Assembly: GCA_012845835.1 (NCBI GenBank)
Contig: JABAKD010000008.1
Location: 9,413,709-9,477,708 of the forward strand
Length of the DNA stretch: 64,000 nt
From: Undaria pinnatifida
Taxonomy: Eukaryota > Sar > Phaeophyceae > Laminariales > Alariaceae
Direction: 5' to 3'
Below the pieces are notes generated by a model. The model was not told where the DNA came from and ran no database searches. It saw only the letters and a program-made list of their open reading frames with translations. Below are positions 46,801-56,395 of this stretch, in pieces. A program made the translations under genes and the position numbers. Within the stretch, counting starts at the first letter, position 1. The number at the start of each line of letters is the position of its first letter.

Positions 46801-48103
46801 TGGAAGGCGTAAAGTCGTTTTGCGTGCGCGACGTTCTTGCTAGGCGACGAGAGCAGCTGTCGGGGGCAAGGCGGGAACCGCTCGTCAATGACCACGTCCG
46901 ATCGGGTATTTCCGACTCTGCGACATTGTTCCTGGAGATGTGCTACAAGGTAGGATTCGTTCACGCGGTGTCGGTCGCCGTTCATGCCCTCTCTGAGCTT
47001 GAACCCGTCGTAGATGCGATTGTCTTTGAAAATTTTGGCAACAAAATTGTTCCCTGTCTTGGTGGCGGCAAAGGCGGCGCTTGTTCCGGAAGCAACGTGA
47101 GTGTTTCGGCCGGCATCCATATGAGGCGACAACCCCTTTGCGCAAGGGGAAATCCGGCTTGCCACCCGTGCACCAATGGGGGGGGCGACGAGAACACACC
47201 CGTAGATGCTGCTCGCATGGTCGCACTTTTGAACTTCACCTCGAATTAATCTAGCGTTATCTACGCCATGGAGGTGTACACAAAAATATATGTGCTAGGC
47301 GGCGTCACACGTCAATTCATGTGATGGGCAGCGTCGCACGTGTTACATATAGTACTAGGTGGTACCTGAAAAGGGTTTTATGGGCAAGCATGCGTTGGCT
47401 GACACCGCTGCACTCACGCCGTATTGGCAATCTTAAGTTGCGCCCCTTCGGCAAGCCGCACACCTTCGGTACGCCACCCACATGCAATAAGTAGCACTCC
47501 CTGACATCAGCCGCGGAAGAGCACAACCCCATCCCTGACCCTATCACCTAACCCTAATAAGTCGTCCCCGCCCTCCGAACGCGACCGGCCGCACCCACCC
47601 CCGACTCATCGCCGCCTCCACGTCAGGTTTTCGACGACGACCTTCTGTGGTCTCTCCTCTTCTGTTCCTCTCGCGCTGCCGTGGGCAACGCTGCGTTCGG
47701 CAGCGCTCTCTCGGCGCCGTCGCCGGCGGCTCGATCTTGCCGTCATCTGGCGGACTTTCTCGGCTGCCCGGACGTGGACGAGCGCCCCCGCCTCCGAATC
47801 CTCCATCTCCTACTCGCAGCGGCGTCAGCGCGTGACCGAACGTTCCACGGCGCGGTCGGACAGGGGCTCCTCTGGACAGCTCTTCTCCGTCTGGCCACGG
47901 GACGCGGTGAGGCCGACAGTTCGGGGAGATCCCGTTCGGTGAGGGGGGCTACAGTGGCAACGATCAGGAGTGGCGGTGGCGCGCCTTTAGGGCCGATGAA
48001 TGTTTTGGCTAAGGAGGTAGTGGCCGCGATAAGAGAGGATAGGAATTACTATGGCGCTGACTCGCGCCGATGGAGCGGTCGAGCGGGTGGCGGTGATGCA
48101 TGA
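34051..48103 (+). CDS. ULK4: ULK4/RUNKEL-type pseudokinase with HEAT/ARM-like tail, 8 exons
   Basis: Exons 34051-34194, 35238-35360, 36616-37092, 38136-40577, 41550-41830, 43412-44044, 44465-46949 and 47627-48103 join in phase to 2353 aa. Relatives are about 1275 (human) and about 1370 (plant RUNKEL). The kinase fold (about 4-300) starts YHIYEEVGAGQHSQVFKG, keeps the VAIK lysine (K33) and reads WYETRNNVWLILEFCTGGDL. Its HRD is H119-G-D and its DFG is G139-F-G, so the Mg-binding Asp is lost: a pseudokinase, as usual for ULK4. APE and SDFWSLGCVLFELLTGEPPF follow. Exon 4 (249-1062) is a huge Ser/Gly/Ala-rich insert. VTPIVGSRC, opening exon 5, marks the ULK4 linker, and exons 5-8 form a helical-repeat tail. 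ULK4 proteins act at cilia or microtubules, and RUNKEL acts in phragmoplast organisation. Intron 5 carries a LINE. Residues beyond about 2250 are less certain. Confidence 0.9.
34965..35135 (+). repeat. GATC-rich degenerate repeat in ULK4 intron 1
   Basis: Several CAGATCA/TAGATCA motifs in about 170 bp, ending about 100 bp upstream of exon 2. Similar in flavour to 23295-23570 but weaker. Confidence 0.4.
40613..40838 (+). repeat. (CCCT)n and (CTGC)n tetranucleotide microsatellite in ULK4 intron 4
   Basis: CCCT-type repeats (about 40613-40720) pass into about 25 units of CTGC (about 40721-40818) and back to pyrimidine-rich sequence. It begins about 35 bp after the exon 4 donor. The Ser/Leu/Pro- and Gly/Arg-rich frames across it are artefacts. 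Confidence 0.95.
42441..43275 (+). mobile_element. 5'-truncated LINE with C-rich 3' tail (copy L1)
   Basis: An approximately 830-bp 3' portion of a non-LTR retrotransposon in ULK4 intron 5, in the same orientation as the gene. It carries the C-terminal ORF, a 3' UTR with GGTGCTCCGTCTCGAAAGGG and AATGGTCAAATCACTGAGGC, and the terminus AAACAATGAGTACGT followed by about 19 C. The absence of poly(A) and the presence of the C tract recur in the other copies. Confidence 0.85.
42570..43175 (+). pseudogene. C-terminal part of LINE ORF2 (post-RT Cys/His region)
   Basis: A 201-residue frame (GTG/ATG region to stop) with the Cys/His segment typical of the end of non-LTR ORF2 proteins (HVYPCGTTTESRTHIGGCEM). 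It is followed by a conserved-looking WWPQTTRQDGDRIRKQF segment ending WKKRNERPNVGGV. It corresponds to the part after reverse transcriptase and no catalytic domain is present. The upstream frame (about 42468-42560) seems to continue in another frame, so a frameshift is likely. I recall near-identical tails in predicted brown-algal proteins; a search would confirm. Confidence 0.7.
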
Positions 48104-49589
48104 TGTGGATGGTGTTGGGGAGAAGTTACAGCGTCCGTGATCGAATTTTGGTGTGTTTTAGGAGGGTAATGGCAGGGTCCTCGCGTCACCCCCCTGCGCG
48201 TGCGATTCAGTGGCGGCACGCTGGTGGCACGAGTTAATCGGTGGAAGTCGTCGCTGATGGGTTCCGAACCTCGATTGGAGCGGGGCACCCACGGAGCGGA
48301 ACCAAACTGTGAATGTACAAGTGTGCGTGCATTCGTGACCGTGCGTCTGATCAATCTTTTAACAGGTTTTTATTGTGGTGCTGAAGCTTGTGGTGGTTGT
48401 TGCTCCTTGGCGTGGGCACAGTGAATCTTGAAAATGCGCGATGTTTTTCTGCCCGGCGAGGACTGTTGAGCAAGGGACAGTGTGTTTTGGTGAGTAGAGT
48501 ATCAGCTTGTATTTTTTTACTCCGAGACTGCTGACTCAGTTTGTTTAATGTGTTGTAGTGTAATATTCGTAGGCTTTTCCCACGCGGCTCATCCGTGACT
48601 TTTTCCGGCCAACGCCAACAATAGCAAGATAATTCAAGACAACGTAATACAAAACCTCCTCAGGTTGTTTCAAATGGGAAAACGTGTGGGTGTCACCCTA
48701 CAAGCACAACCACACTTCTCTAACCATGCAATTCAAAGGCGAATTGCACGCAAGGGCAATGAGGCGCCTCCTCGCCGCACCCTGCAGCACCTGCAGCGAA
48801 ATCTGTCTATTGAGGGCAAAGATCCGCGCAACACCCTTCTAGTGTAACTGGTACGCTTGTCATTGTTCTTCTGCGTGTGGAATCGCGGATGAGAGGGCAA
48901 GCTCGCAAGTGTCTTACGTAAATGCCTCTCGTCCGGCGATGGTTACGAACCACCCGCTTGGCAACGACCAACCATATCTCTGCTGTCGATTGACGATGTG
49001 TATGTACCACATCGGCCTCGAAATTACATATCCGAGCATGGGGCTACCACATAAAACTTCGTAGTTTGCGGTCGTGGTGTATAGAGTGGCCGCGATCGAC
49101 ATGTTTATGTAAGGATGTGTAGAAAGGATCACGATTAGCGGGTAGTTCTCCTGCTGTTTGATCCCGTGGTTCCAAACAGGCTGCAGAAAACTGTTGGCTA
49201 TATAATATGTGGCCGACCAATCATGATAGTCGAGATACGTGCGCTTAACGCTTGGACTGCTGTTAGGAGAGTCCAGTTGCAAGCTTCAGTCAGGAGATAT
49301 TGATGTCGAATAAAGGCGCTCTCGAGAAAGAGTAAGAGGGGAGTGAGCGGACGGTTGTGCCAGCATCTGTCAGCTCTCGACAATGTACACGCCCTACGGC
49401 TAGATGTACCGTACCGGGGCATTGTACTGACCGAACTACAGCATTGTTCCTTGATGCTCGCTCGCTGGGGTCGATACGTCCTTATGGCCAGATAGCTACC
49501 CTGTGCTGTTGTCAAACGCTCATGGAAGTTCATCATAAATTGCTTTTACATACGGCTATGACTGCAATATACCAGAATATACCACTCTC
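48104..49589. other. ULK4 downstream region without a recognised gene
   Basis: The first few hundred bases should hold the ULK4 3' UTR. I see only short unremarkable frames up to the family B element. Confidence 0.5.
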
Positions 49590-50377
49590 AGGCCATTTCT
49601 TATGCAGTCGGATTTGTCAGTCGAAAACGGCCTTTTTGGACTGAAGCCCAAATCGGGCTTTCTTACGCAGTCGAAAAAGGGCTTTTTCGACTCAACTTTT
49701 TTCGACTGAGAATTCCGACTGGCGGATCCAGTCGAAAAACTCGACTTTTTCGACTGGATTCTCAGTCGAAAAACTCAGTCGAAAAAGTGTTACACGTGTT
49801 TTTTGAACCGATCGCATCGCCCATCCCACCACCAAACACACGGCCACACGGCCACACACCCACACACCCACACCAAGTACCACACTGCATCATCATACAA
49901 TGCGCTGACGCTGGCTTGGCTATCCCAGCTGTTGCTTCTCGCAGCAAGTCAGCGTGGCGCATTCCTAGTTTTGCTCGCCAGCAGCGTGTATCACACGACG
50001 GCAGCAGCGCGCGGTCTCGATCCCATGCTGCCAACAACGGCTGCGCCTGCTGTAGCTTTGGCGGCTCTCGGCTGAGTGCAACTCCACGAACGTAGCCTTG
50101 GCGGCTTTCGGCTAAGCCCAAAGCCACCAACTCGCTGGGACGAGGGTTCGCCGAGCCGTTGCTCGCGGAGAAAGCGCGAACCACAGAGCTGCCAACCAAT
50201 TTCGACTGCTGTACAGCAGTACTCCCTCACACCAACCGCCTCTAGGAAGGGCACAAAAACTATGAAATCGACTCGACTGACGACAAGAAGAAGGACCAGA
50301 AGAATCCAGTCGAAAAAAAGTCCAGTCGAAAAGGGCCGTTTTCGACTGGCGGAATCCGACTGCATAAGAAATGGCCT
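49590..50377. mobile_element. Non-autonomous TIR element, family B copy 2
   Basis: 788 bp bounded by inverted repeats of about 25 bp: left AGGCCATTTCTTATGCAGTC, right its complement GACTGCATAAGAAATGGCCT. The terminal zones are full of alternating CAGTCGAAAA and TTTTCGACTG motifs, able to fold into hairpins. The interior matches 26269-27091. No open frame fits a transposase. No clear target duplication was found. Confidence 0.85.
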
Positions 50378-52301
50378 TACAACCAGGTAATATTATTGTG
50401 CGTAGATAGACGGCATAAAGCTGTCGGACACGTTTATGCGCCAACAGTTGTCCATGCTATTGGACACTGGCTGCAGATGGCTACCGGTACCTGCTGTGTT
50501 GCCGATCAGCGACCCGGTAGGCTACTGGCTACTGCTGTTGCAAACTTCCAACCGCCAACACGACCCCTCGATCGAGGTGGCATCGTCAAATTTGTTATAC
50601 GACATCGAACACAATACTTCCTTCATGACCTCGATAATGACAGCAACTCAATTGCAGCCAAAGAGACTTTCACCACACTGGGATTTGCCACAGGGAACTC
50701 GGGGGTGGTTTACCGTGCGGCAACTCTACAAGTGAACAATCAGGCGCGTTTATGGACGGGGGTAATATGGGTGTAATCTTGTCGCAGGTTATTTTTGGCT
50801 CGCTCACGCACGCTACCAATTAAGACGCAGGAACAATATCTCACTACTGCTGCGGTGGTGATCAGTTTGTTGACCTAGGAATGAAGAACCGAATTACAAC
50901 ATCATAGCCGTCTGCCACGTCTGCCCTCCCCGTGCATTATTAATGTTTTGTGCAGGCTAACCTTCCAACACACAACACTAGAACCAAACACGAACCATAT
51001 CCCGATTACTTAATCGACCGAGAACAGAAGATGTTAGTAATAGCCTACAACAGTGACTCCGTTCATTCCGCAACAAGCTAGCACCGAACGTCTCTTCATT
51101 CACCTGCCGCCCGCAAAAAAAGAAACAAAGGGGCATTCCCAAAGATTTACAACTGCCAGCGAGCTTACAACTGGTGAAGACAGCCGCACGAATAATGGTC
51201 TAGACATATATTACCCCTCAAATATATACCGATCATAGCGGATCCTCCGTCCTGCGTGCTGCAGCTCTGGAGCCGGGAAGTGATCGTAAGGGGTGCAGCT
51301 CGTTAGATAGCTCTGAGTTGCATCGCGGCGTGTGTACAGAACTGCAGTGCTGCATTATGATTTTTTGCACGAAGCCATTGACGTAGATAATCTATGCGGC
51401 GGCCAACTTCCTGACGTAGCCTCGACGTGCGGTCATGCCACGTATAAGGCTGACCTCGTCCATGTCCGTTTCCTCGTCTGAGGACTCGGCGAGGAACATG
51501 GAGAGACGAACACCCTCGTTCGCCCCACAAAAGATTGTGACCAGAACCTCCACCTCCACAGTTGATTGTGGAGTCAGGGTCAGCGTCCTTGCGATGCTGG
51601 TAGACCCTCCCTCCACGAAAAATATCAAACCCGAGGATGACCTGCGGGTGTATGCGACGGCCGTGGACGTCAGTAATTACGGTTATTTGTCGCTGTATTC
51701 AAAGTCAAGAGGTCCTGCTGCCGGGTTTGCCCGCGGTTGTCCTTCCGCTATCATGAGCGTGTGACACACCCTTCAGCTCACAGGCGGTCTCGGTATGGGG
51801 CTTGGCTCGTGTGGAAGCTTGAGGCATGCGTAGCTCGCGAGCAGCTCGTGAAACTCCAAGTGGAGTAAGCAGTGAAAGCGCGTCAACCTCAGTAATGCTC
51901 CGGCAGCCCCAGACGATGACGGTTCAGCGACCTCGGGAGATACTGATGTTTCGATGACCTCGGACAATGAAGCTTCCGTATAGCCCCTGGTGCCGATACT
52001 ATGACGATCCCAGATGGTGATAATTAGCAAGCTTTGATTTTGACCCTCCTAGGAAGATAGCAGATGGCGATGATCCAACTGTCTCAGAGCATTGTGCTGC
52101 GTTGTTCCCAGACGATATTGCTTCAGCGATCCTCGGCGAGCATGATCCGGTTGACTTCAGGCGCTAGATATTTGTGATAACAGACGATGACGCTCTAGCG
52201 ACCCCAGGAAATTGAGCTTTGACTATCTCAGACGATGGTCTTCCGGTGACCCCAAGCGATGGTACCGAACCGATCCAAGGCGACGATGTTAGGCCGCTTT
52301 C
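50378..52301. other. Unassigned region with degenerate repeats
   Basis: Short frames only. A piece near 50490-50545 (CCGATCAGCGACCCGGTAGG) recurs near 52605-52650, so part of this is dispersed repeat. From about 51895 to 52290 a degenerate unit of about 45-50 bp recurs (CAGACGATG ... GCGACC/GTGACCCC). On the minus strand 51392-51628 a frame reads ESSDEETDMDEVSLIRGMTA; it is unrecognised. Confidence 0.4.
51895..52290 (+). repeat. Degenerate tandem repeat (CAGACGATG-type units)
   Basis: Eight or so irregular units with the shared words CAGACGATG, TCAGCGA/TCCGGTGACC and CC(A/T)(A/C)G. They are too diverged to give an exact period by eye. Confidence 0.45.
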
Positions 52302-53078
52302 ATGAATCTACGCTCAAACAAAATCACACCCAACCCCTCTTCCTGTTATTTTGCTGGCATGACCGTCACACGAGACTATGACAAGGATATGTTGGTGATG
52401 AACGGGATCAGCTATGTTAACGGCGTCCTGTCAAGGTTCGAGGTGCAGGGCTGTGTGTCCTATGCACATGCCGGGATACAGATCGGAGCCATTGGGGTTC
52501 ACGACGCAACCACTTGGCATCTCCAGAGTTTAAACATGCGTGACAAGAGGACTCACCATGTGGACGATAATGTTGCTAGCAATCATCGATGGCTACAAAC
52601 AACTATGTTACCGATCACCGATTCGGTAGGCTTTTTGGCTACAGCTGTAGTAGCGAAGGATGTATCACCACCTGTAAAATACCCTTATCATCCTATAAAA
52701 TGCCCATATATTCCTACGGTATATAATATACTCTTTTCTTCGTTTGAGACAATGTGCGCACATACCATCCCTTATGAAATGCCAATGTCTACCGTAAAGA
52801 TCTCCCAGGTAGCTGATATCTTGGCACTTGGCGTTGGACGGCAGGACACGTATTTCCCAACTGTTGGATATTTCTCTGGCGTTGTGTGTAGTCGGTTCGT
52901 TTGCCGATTTTGCGCGGCACGACGTATTTGCCATGTGTACGGTATAGCACGTGTTGTCAACGTCTGTTTTAGGTTTCGTGGCCAGCCTTTCAACCGCTAC
53001 GCGTGTCACCCCTTTTCTCCCTGCAGCTTTCGGAATGTATCTGCTGTCGACCACGCACTCGTTCGCGCATTAACTTAG
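52302..53078 (+). CDS. Unrecognised 258-residue open frame
   Basis: The longest uninterrupted frame between ULK4 and the Gypsy element, not caused by simple repeat. It has no domain I recognise, no signal peptide and a Cys-rich C-terminal third (VCSRFVCRFCAARRICHVYG). Part of it (near 52600-52650) is homologous to a dispersed repeat. It may be an orphan, an exon of an unseen gene, or chance; I favour chance or repeat-derived. Confidence 0.2.
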   Translation: MNLRSNKITPNPSSCYFAGMTVTRDYDKDMLVMNGISYVNGVLSRFEVQGCVSYAHAGIQIGAIGVHDATTWHLQSLNMRDKRTHHVDDNVASNHRWLQTTMLPITDSVGFLATAVVAKDVSPPVKYPYHPIKCPYIPTVYNILFSSFETMCAHTIPYEMPMSTVKISQVADILALGVGRQDTYFPTVGYFSGVVCSRFVCRFCAARRICHVYGIARVVNVCFRFRGQPFNRYACHPFSPCSFRNVSAVDHALVRALT

Positions 53079-53139
53079 CTAGTCCTGCCGACCTCCCCCA
53101 ACAACACAAGGGAGTACGCACAAGTCCGCCCCACAGGAG

Positions 53140-53352
53140 GTTCTTCGTAGGATGCAGCTCACATTTCATGCGACTCGCCGATCGCCCCTGGGCGCTTCGC
53201 GCGTGGCGCACGCGATGTCTTCCTAGTCGGCCAAAATAAACCTGACGTTCTCCGTGCCGGCTTTGTAGGCATGCGAAGGGCTACGGTCATACGACTACGG
53301 CCATACATGAAATAATCACACCTTCTTCCCCCCCTTCCCCCGACCCGCCCCC
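53140..53352 (+). mobile_element. SINE-like element with pyrimidine/C tail (copy S4)
   Basis: Head CATGCGACTCGCCGATCGCC and GGGCGCTTCGCGCGTGGC, middle TTCTCCGTGCCGGCTTTGTA, tail CATACGACTACGGCCATACA then TCACACC and a C-rich stretch. The head extends the family upstream to about GTAGGATGCAGCTCAC, also seen in S2. Confidence 0.75.
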
Positions 53353-53856
53353 TTTACTTCGTGAAGGGTGGACTGAGTGCAGCTGGCTGCATATCCTGGA
53401 GTTGTACTCCATATATTTCGGTGATACACGGCTTCCGAAGTTGACGTCGTCGTCATCGTCCCCACCCCACCCTTCTGGACACAGGGCGGTATAACGCGCC
53501 ATTGTCTTTGACGTGACCAAAGTCCTTTTACATGGGTAGATTATCATCTCTTCTGTGCCACGAGCACTTCAGGAGGATTCGGGTGACAGCCTCACAGGCG
53601 GGCGGAGGTGTGGCACTGACGTTTTTTTAGTAACCCCGTCTTCTGTTCATTGTTTCTCTCGTTAATGACACTTGCGCTGGTCCAAATGTTGCAGATGTAT
53701 ACGCGCGCACACATATAACTCATCAGAGGGAGATATTGGCAGTGAATACTATGCCAGGGCGTGGTACTGGGGTGTGAGGGCGTTGCCCTGGAAGTCCGGT
53801 GAAGGTCTAGCACTAGCAATGCGGGAACGTGCATTTATGGCGTATTACTTCGAAGG

Positions 53857-54456
53857 CTACTTGTAGGTAGCGAAAACGTCATACATCATGTTCCTCCTCG
53901 GTCCCAACCCTGCAGTAGGTAGTAAACAAAATTGAGCAGGTATATACATTGAGACGGCTGGTTCGAGAGCATCCACGTCATCCATGGTGTTCGTGACTTG
54001 CTCGACGCCACTGTCTGCTGCCGTTGGGATGTGGTAGTCTCTCATCGTGGTGTCCCACACATATAAAAATTGCCCTTGCAGCTTGTAGGCGGGGAGTGAC
54101 GGTTTTGGAGAATAGTTGAAAGCCGTTGACGGAGAGGAGGCTGACTGGAAACCCCCACAAAGAGATGAACGTGGTAGCCGTTGACCAGGATACCGGCGGT
54201 GTTTTCCGCTCAACACTCCGCAGAGAAATCTTCGTGCGGAAACACGCTCGTGCGTCGGCTGCAGACATCCATGAAGAGTGAGATACACGTGTTGGCCTAA
54301 GGTAGTAACCGGGAGGAGGGGGTCAAAGTTATGTCTACCCTCACGGCGGCACTGGGCCAGGGTCGGACCCCAACGAGGAGAGAGAGATAATGGGTCAGCG
54401 CGCCGTCTGCCAAGACAGCGATGAAGCCACCACAGCGTGAATCTAGAGATGTTCAT
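53857..54456 (-). CDS. Unrecognised 199-residue open frame
   Basis: An uninterrupted minus-strand frame in transposon-rich DNA. No recognisable domain. Segments such as FNYSPKPSLPAYKLQGQFLY look protein-like, so it could be a piece of an unidentified element, but nothing supports a function. Confidence 0.2.
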   Translation of the reverse strand: MNISRFTLWWLHRCLGRRRADPLSLSPRWGPTLAQCRREGRHNFDPLLPVTTLGQHVYLTLHGCLQPTHERVSARRFLCGVLSGKHRRYPGQRLPRSSLCGGFQSASSPSTAFNYSPKPSLPAYKLQGQFLYVWDTTMRDYHIPTAADSGVEQVTNTMDDVDALEPAVSMYIPAQFCLLPTAGLGPRRNMMYDVFATYK

Positions 54457-54654
54457 GCCAATCCACCACTACAAAACGTTCGAGTATAGAAAGTGTGCGA
54501 GCATCGCCGAGGTTGCATGGTGAGATGTCGTCGCAAGCTTGCCTAATGCACGAATGTACGCATTATCAATCTTGTGACGTACGGTGATTGGCGCGGGCTC
54601 GACATCCGAATGACGGGGAGGGGCCGCAACATGCTGTTCGGGACATGCCTGAGC

Positions 54655-54805
54655 GGGCGCGCGCGCGGGGGGGTGTACTCAGTTTGTGCACGGTCGTAGT
54701 CGTATGACCATAGACCCTCGCATCCCTACTATGTCGGGACGGAGCATGTCGGGTTTTCACCAACCAGGCAGATATTGCTTGCACCAGGCGCGAAGCGTCG
54801 TGAGG
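54655..54805 (-). mobile_element. SINE-like element with C tail (copy S5), joined to a LINE tail
   Basis: Minus strand: CGACGCTTCGCGCCTGGTGC, GGTTGGTGAAAACCCG, ATGCTCCGTCCCG, ATGGTCATACGACTACGACC and AAACTGAGTACA, then CCCCCCGCGCGCG. Its truncated 5' end directly follows the C-rich tail of the LINE copy at 54805-55430 in the same orientation. Confidence 0.8.
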
Positions 54806-55430
54806 GGGAGGGGGTTACTCAGTTGTGGCTTGCCTTAGTTATTTGACTATTGTTCGCTCATCCCTTTTGAGACGTAGAACCGTTCCTACTGCTGATAGAG
54901 ACACTTCCAAAATTTGGGCGCTCATGACGTTTCTTCCACACATACATTACAATACATTAATTTCACTCATCTTATCGCCTTCCTCTTTGGCCGCCTGTAG
55001 CCACTATCTAGATATCCTAGGATATCGATCACTTCTTTGCTAGTATTTAATGTACCAAACTTCCCCATGTCACACCCGTCTATTTTTTGCATCTCTCCCT
55101 CTAACATGTCCCGTTCCTCCTTGTGCAGTTCACATTCTCTCACTGTGTGAGTTCTACTCTTGTCTGCGCTACCGCAAGGAAGGGCAGCCCTGTGCGCCTT
55201 CTTCCTCCACCCGACTACTACTGGTATTCCCCTTTCTTCTTACTGGCAAGTCCAGGTACCCTATACACGAAAACCCAGTTTCAGCGTTTTCGTGTAGTCC
55301 ATACGGCCGTGCAAAGCGTTTTCATTCCTTTTCATTCCCATCTCTTATTTTAATGTCCCCGTATATATTTGGGAGTAAATCTCCGCACGAGCAGGAGTAT
55401 CCCATAGTCGTCCGCGAAGAGGTGCCCTTT
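54805..55430 (-). mobile_element. 5'-truncated, decayed LINE with C-rich tail (copy L4)
   Basis: On the minus strand it is a diverged relative of copy L1. It has remnants of the IYGGLRADIGMK and CEMYKEERD coding region with frame breaks, the AACGGTTCTACGTCTCAAAAGG block, and a terminus AACTGAGTAACCCCCTCCCCC. Confidence 0.75.
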
Positions 55431-56123
55431 CTTTGTTGTCTACAGAGTGTACTTCCGACAACCGGAGGGGTGGAGAGCGTTGGCGGAGGGGGAACGCATA
55501 TGTAAAAGGATATCGTCGTCATCTACCTGATTGCAGCGTCACAAACCGGTTCGGCGCGTTGTTCGCGCCGGCGCCCAGCAGCAGGTGTGCCAGTATCGGT
55601 AAGCATATTCGAAGAAGAGCTCGATTTCTGCTAAGATGTGGGTGGAGAGATGGTGCTGGAGGGCGCAGATGGAGCACTGGCGCTCATTACACAGCTGCTC
55701 ACGAGACACAGAACTATTCTGTCATTATAATACATCCATGCATGTGCCTGCTGAGGTGTAGAGATCCGCGCGGACGAAAAAAACGAAATGGGCCGGTTAC
55801 ATGCTGGCAATCATGACTATTAAACAGCCGGATTTCGTACCGGTAACTATTATCGTTGACAAATGACGTTCACTGTTCAGAGTCTGCAACCATTACTTAT
55901 AGTTTGTGGTCACCCGCGCACGGCCATCCGGGTAGTTGTGTGTGTATGCCCCGCAGCTGGCAGCCACACTACCATCGGCATGGCATCGTGTTATATACTT
56001 ATATTTACATGAGTGCACACATATATTTCATAGACATGCCGTCGGTGCATACAAACCATATAATATACCAGCCAGGTAGAAATTACATACATGATGTGCC
56101 TACTGCTTATTAATATGCAGATA
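55431..56123. other. Spacer upstream of the Gypsy element
   Basis: No gene recognised. If the element has a 5' LTR it should lie here or just upstream. I could not delimit it because the 3' LTR is outside the window. Confidence 0.4.
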
Positions 56124-56395
56124 TGCCCTTCGAAATCATGGCGTCTGCACCGAGGGTCGAGTTCTCGAAGGCGTTGGCTAATGCGGTGGTGGGGACGTCC
56201 ACCGCCCTCCTCACGTGTGAGAGACGGTCGGTGCTGCACGCGGACGACCTTCGGCGGGAGTGGCCTGAGGCCGTCGTATAAATGACTCCGCCCTCGAACA
56301 GATGAGGATTGCCCTCACCCTTGCCTTAGTAAAGGCCCTGCGTATGGCACACGACGACAACCCAGACCCCGTACTCTGGCCGACCCCGGGAGGAA

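Noticed and set aside
45962-46888. 308-residue minus-strand frame
   Set aside because: Shadow of the Ser/Ala-rich ULK4 exon 7.
52302-53078. A confident new gene
   Set aside because: Open frame only; it contains dispersed-repeat sequence, has no domain and no supporting splice structure, so it is kept at low confidence.
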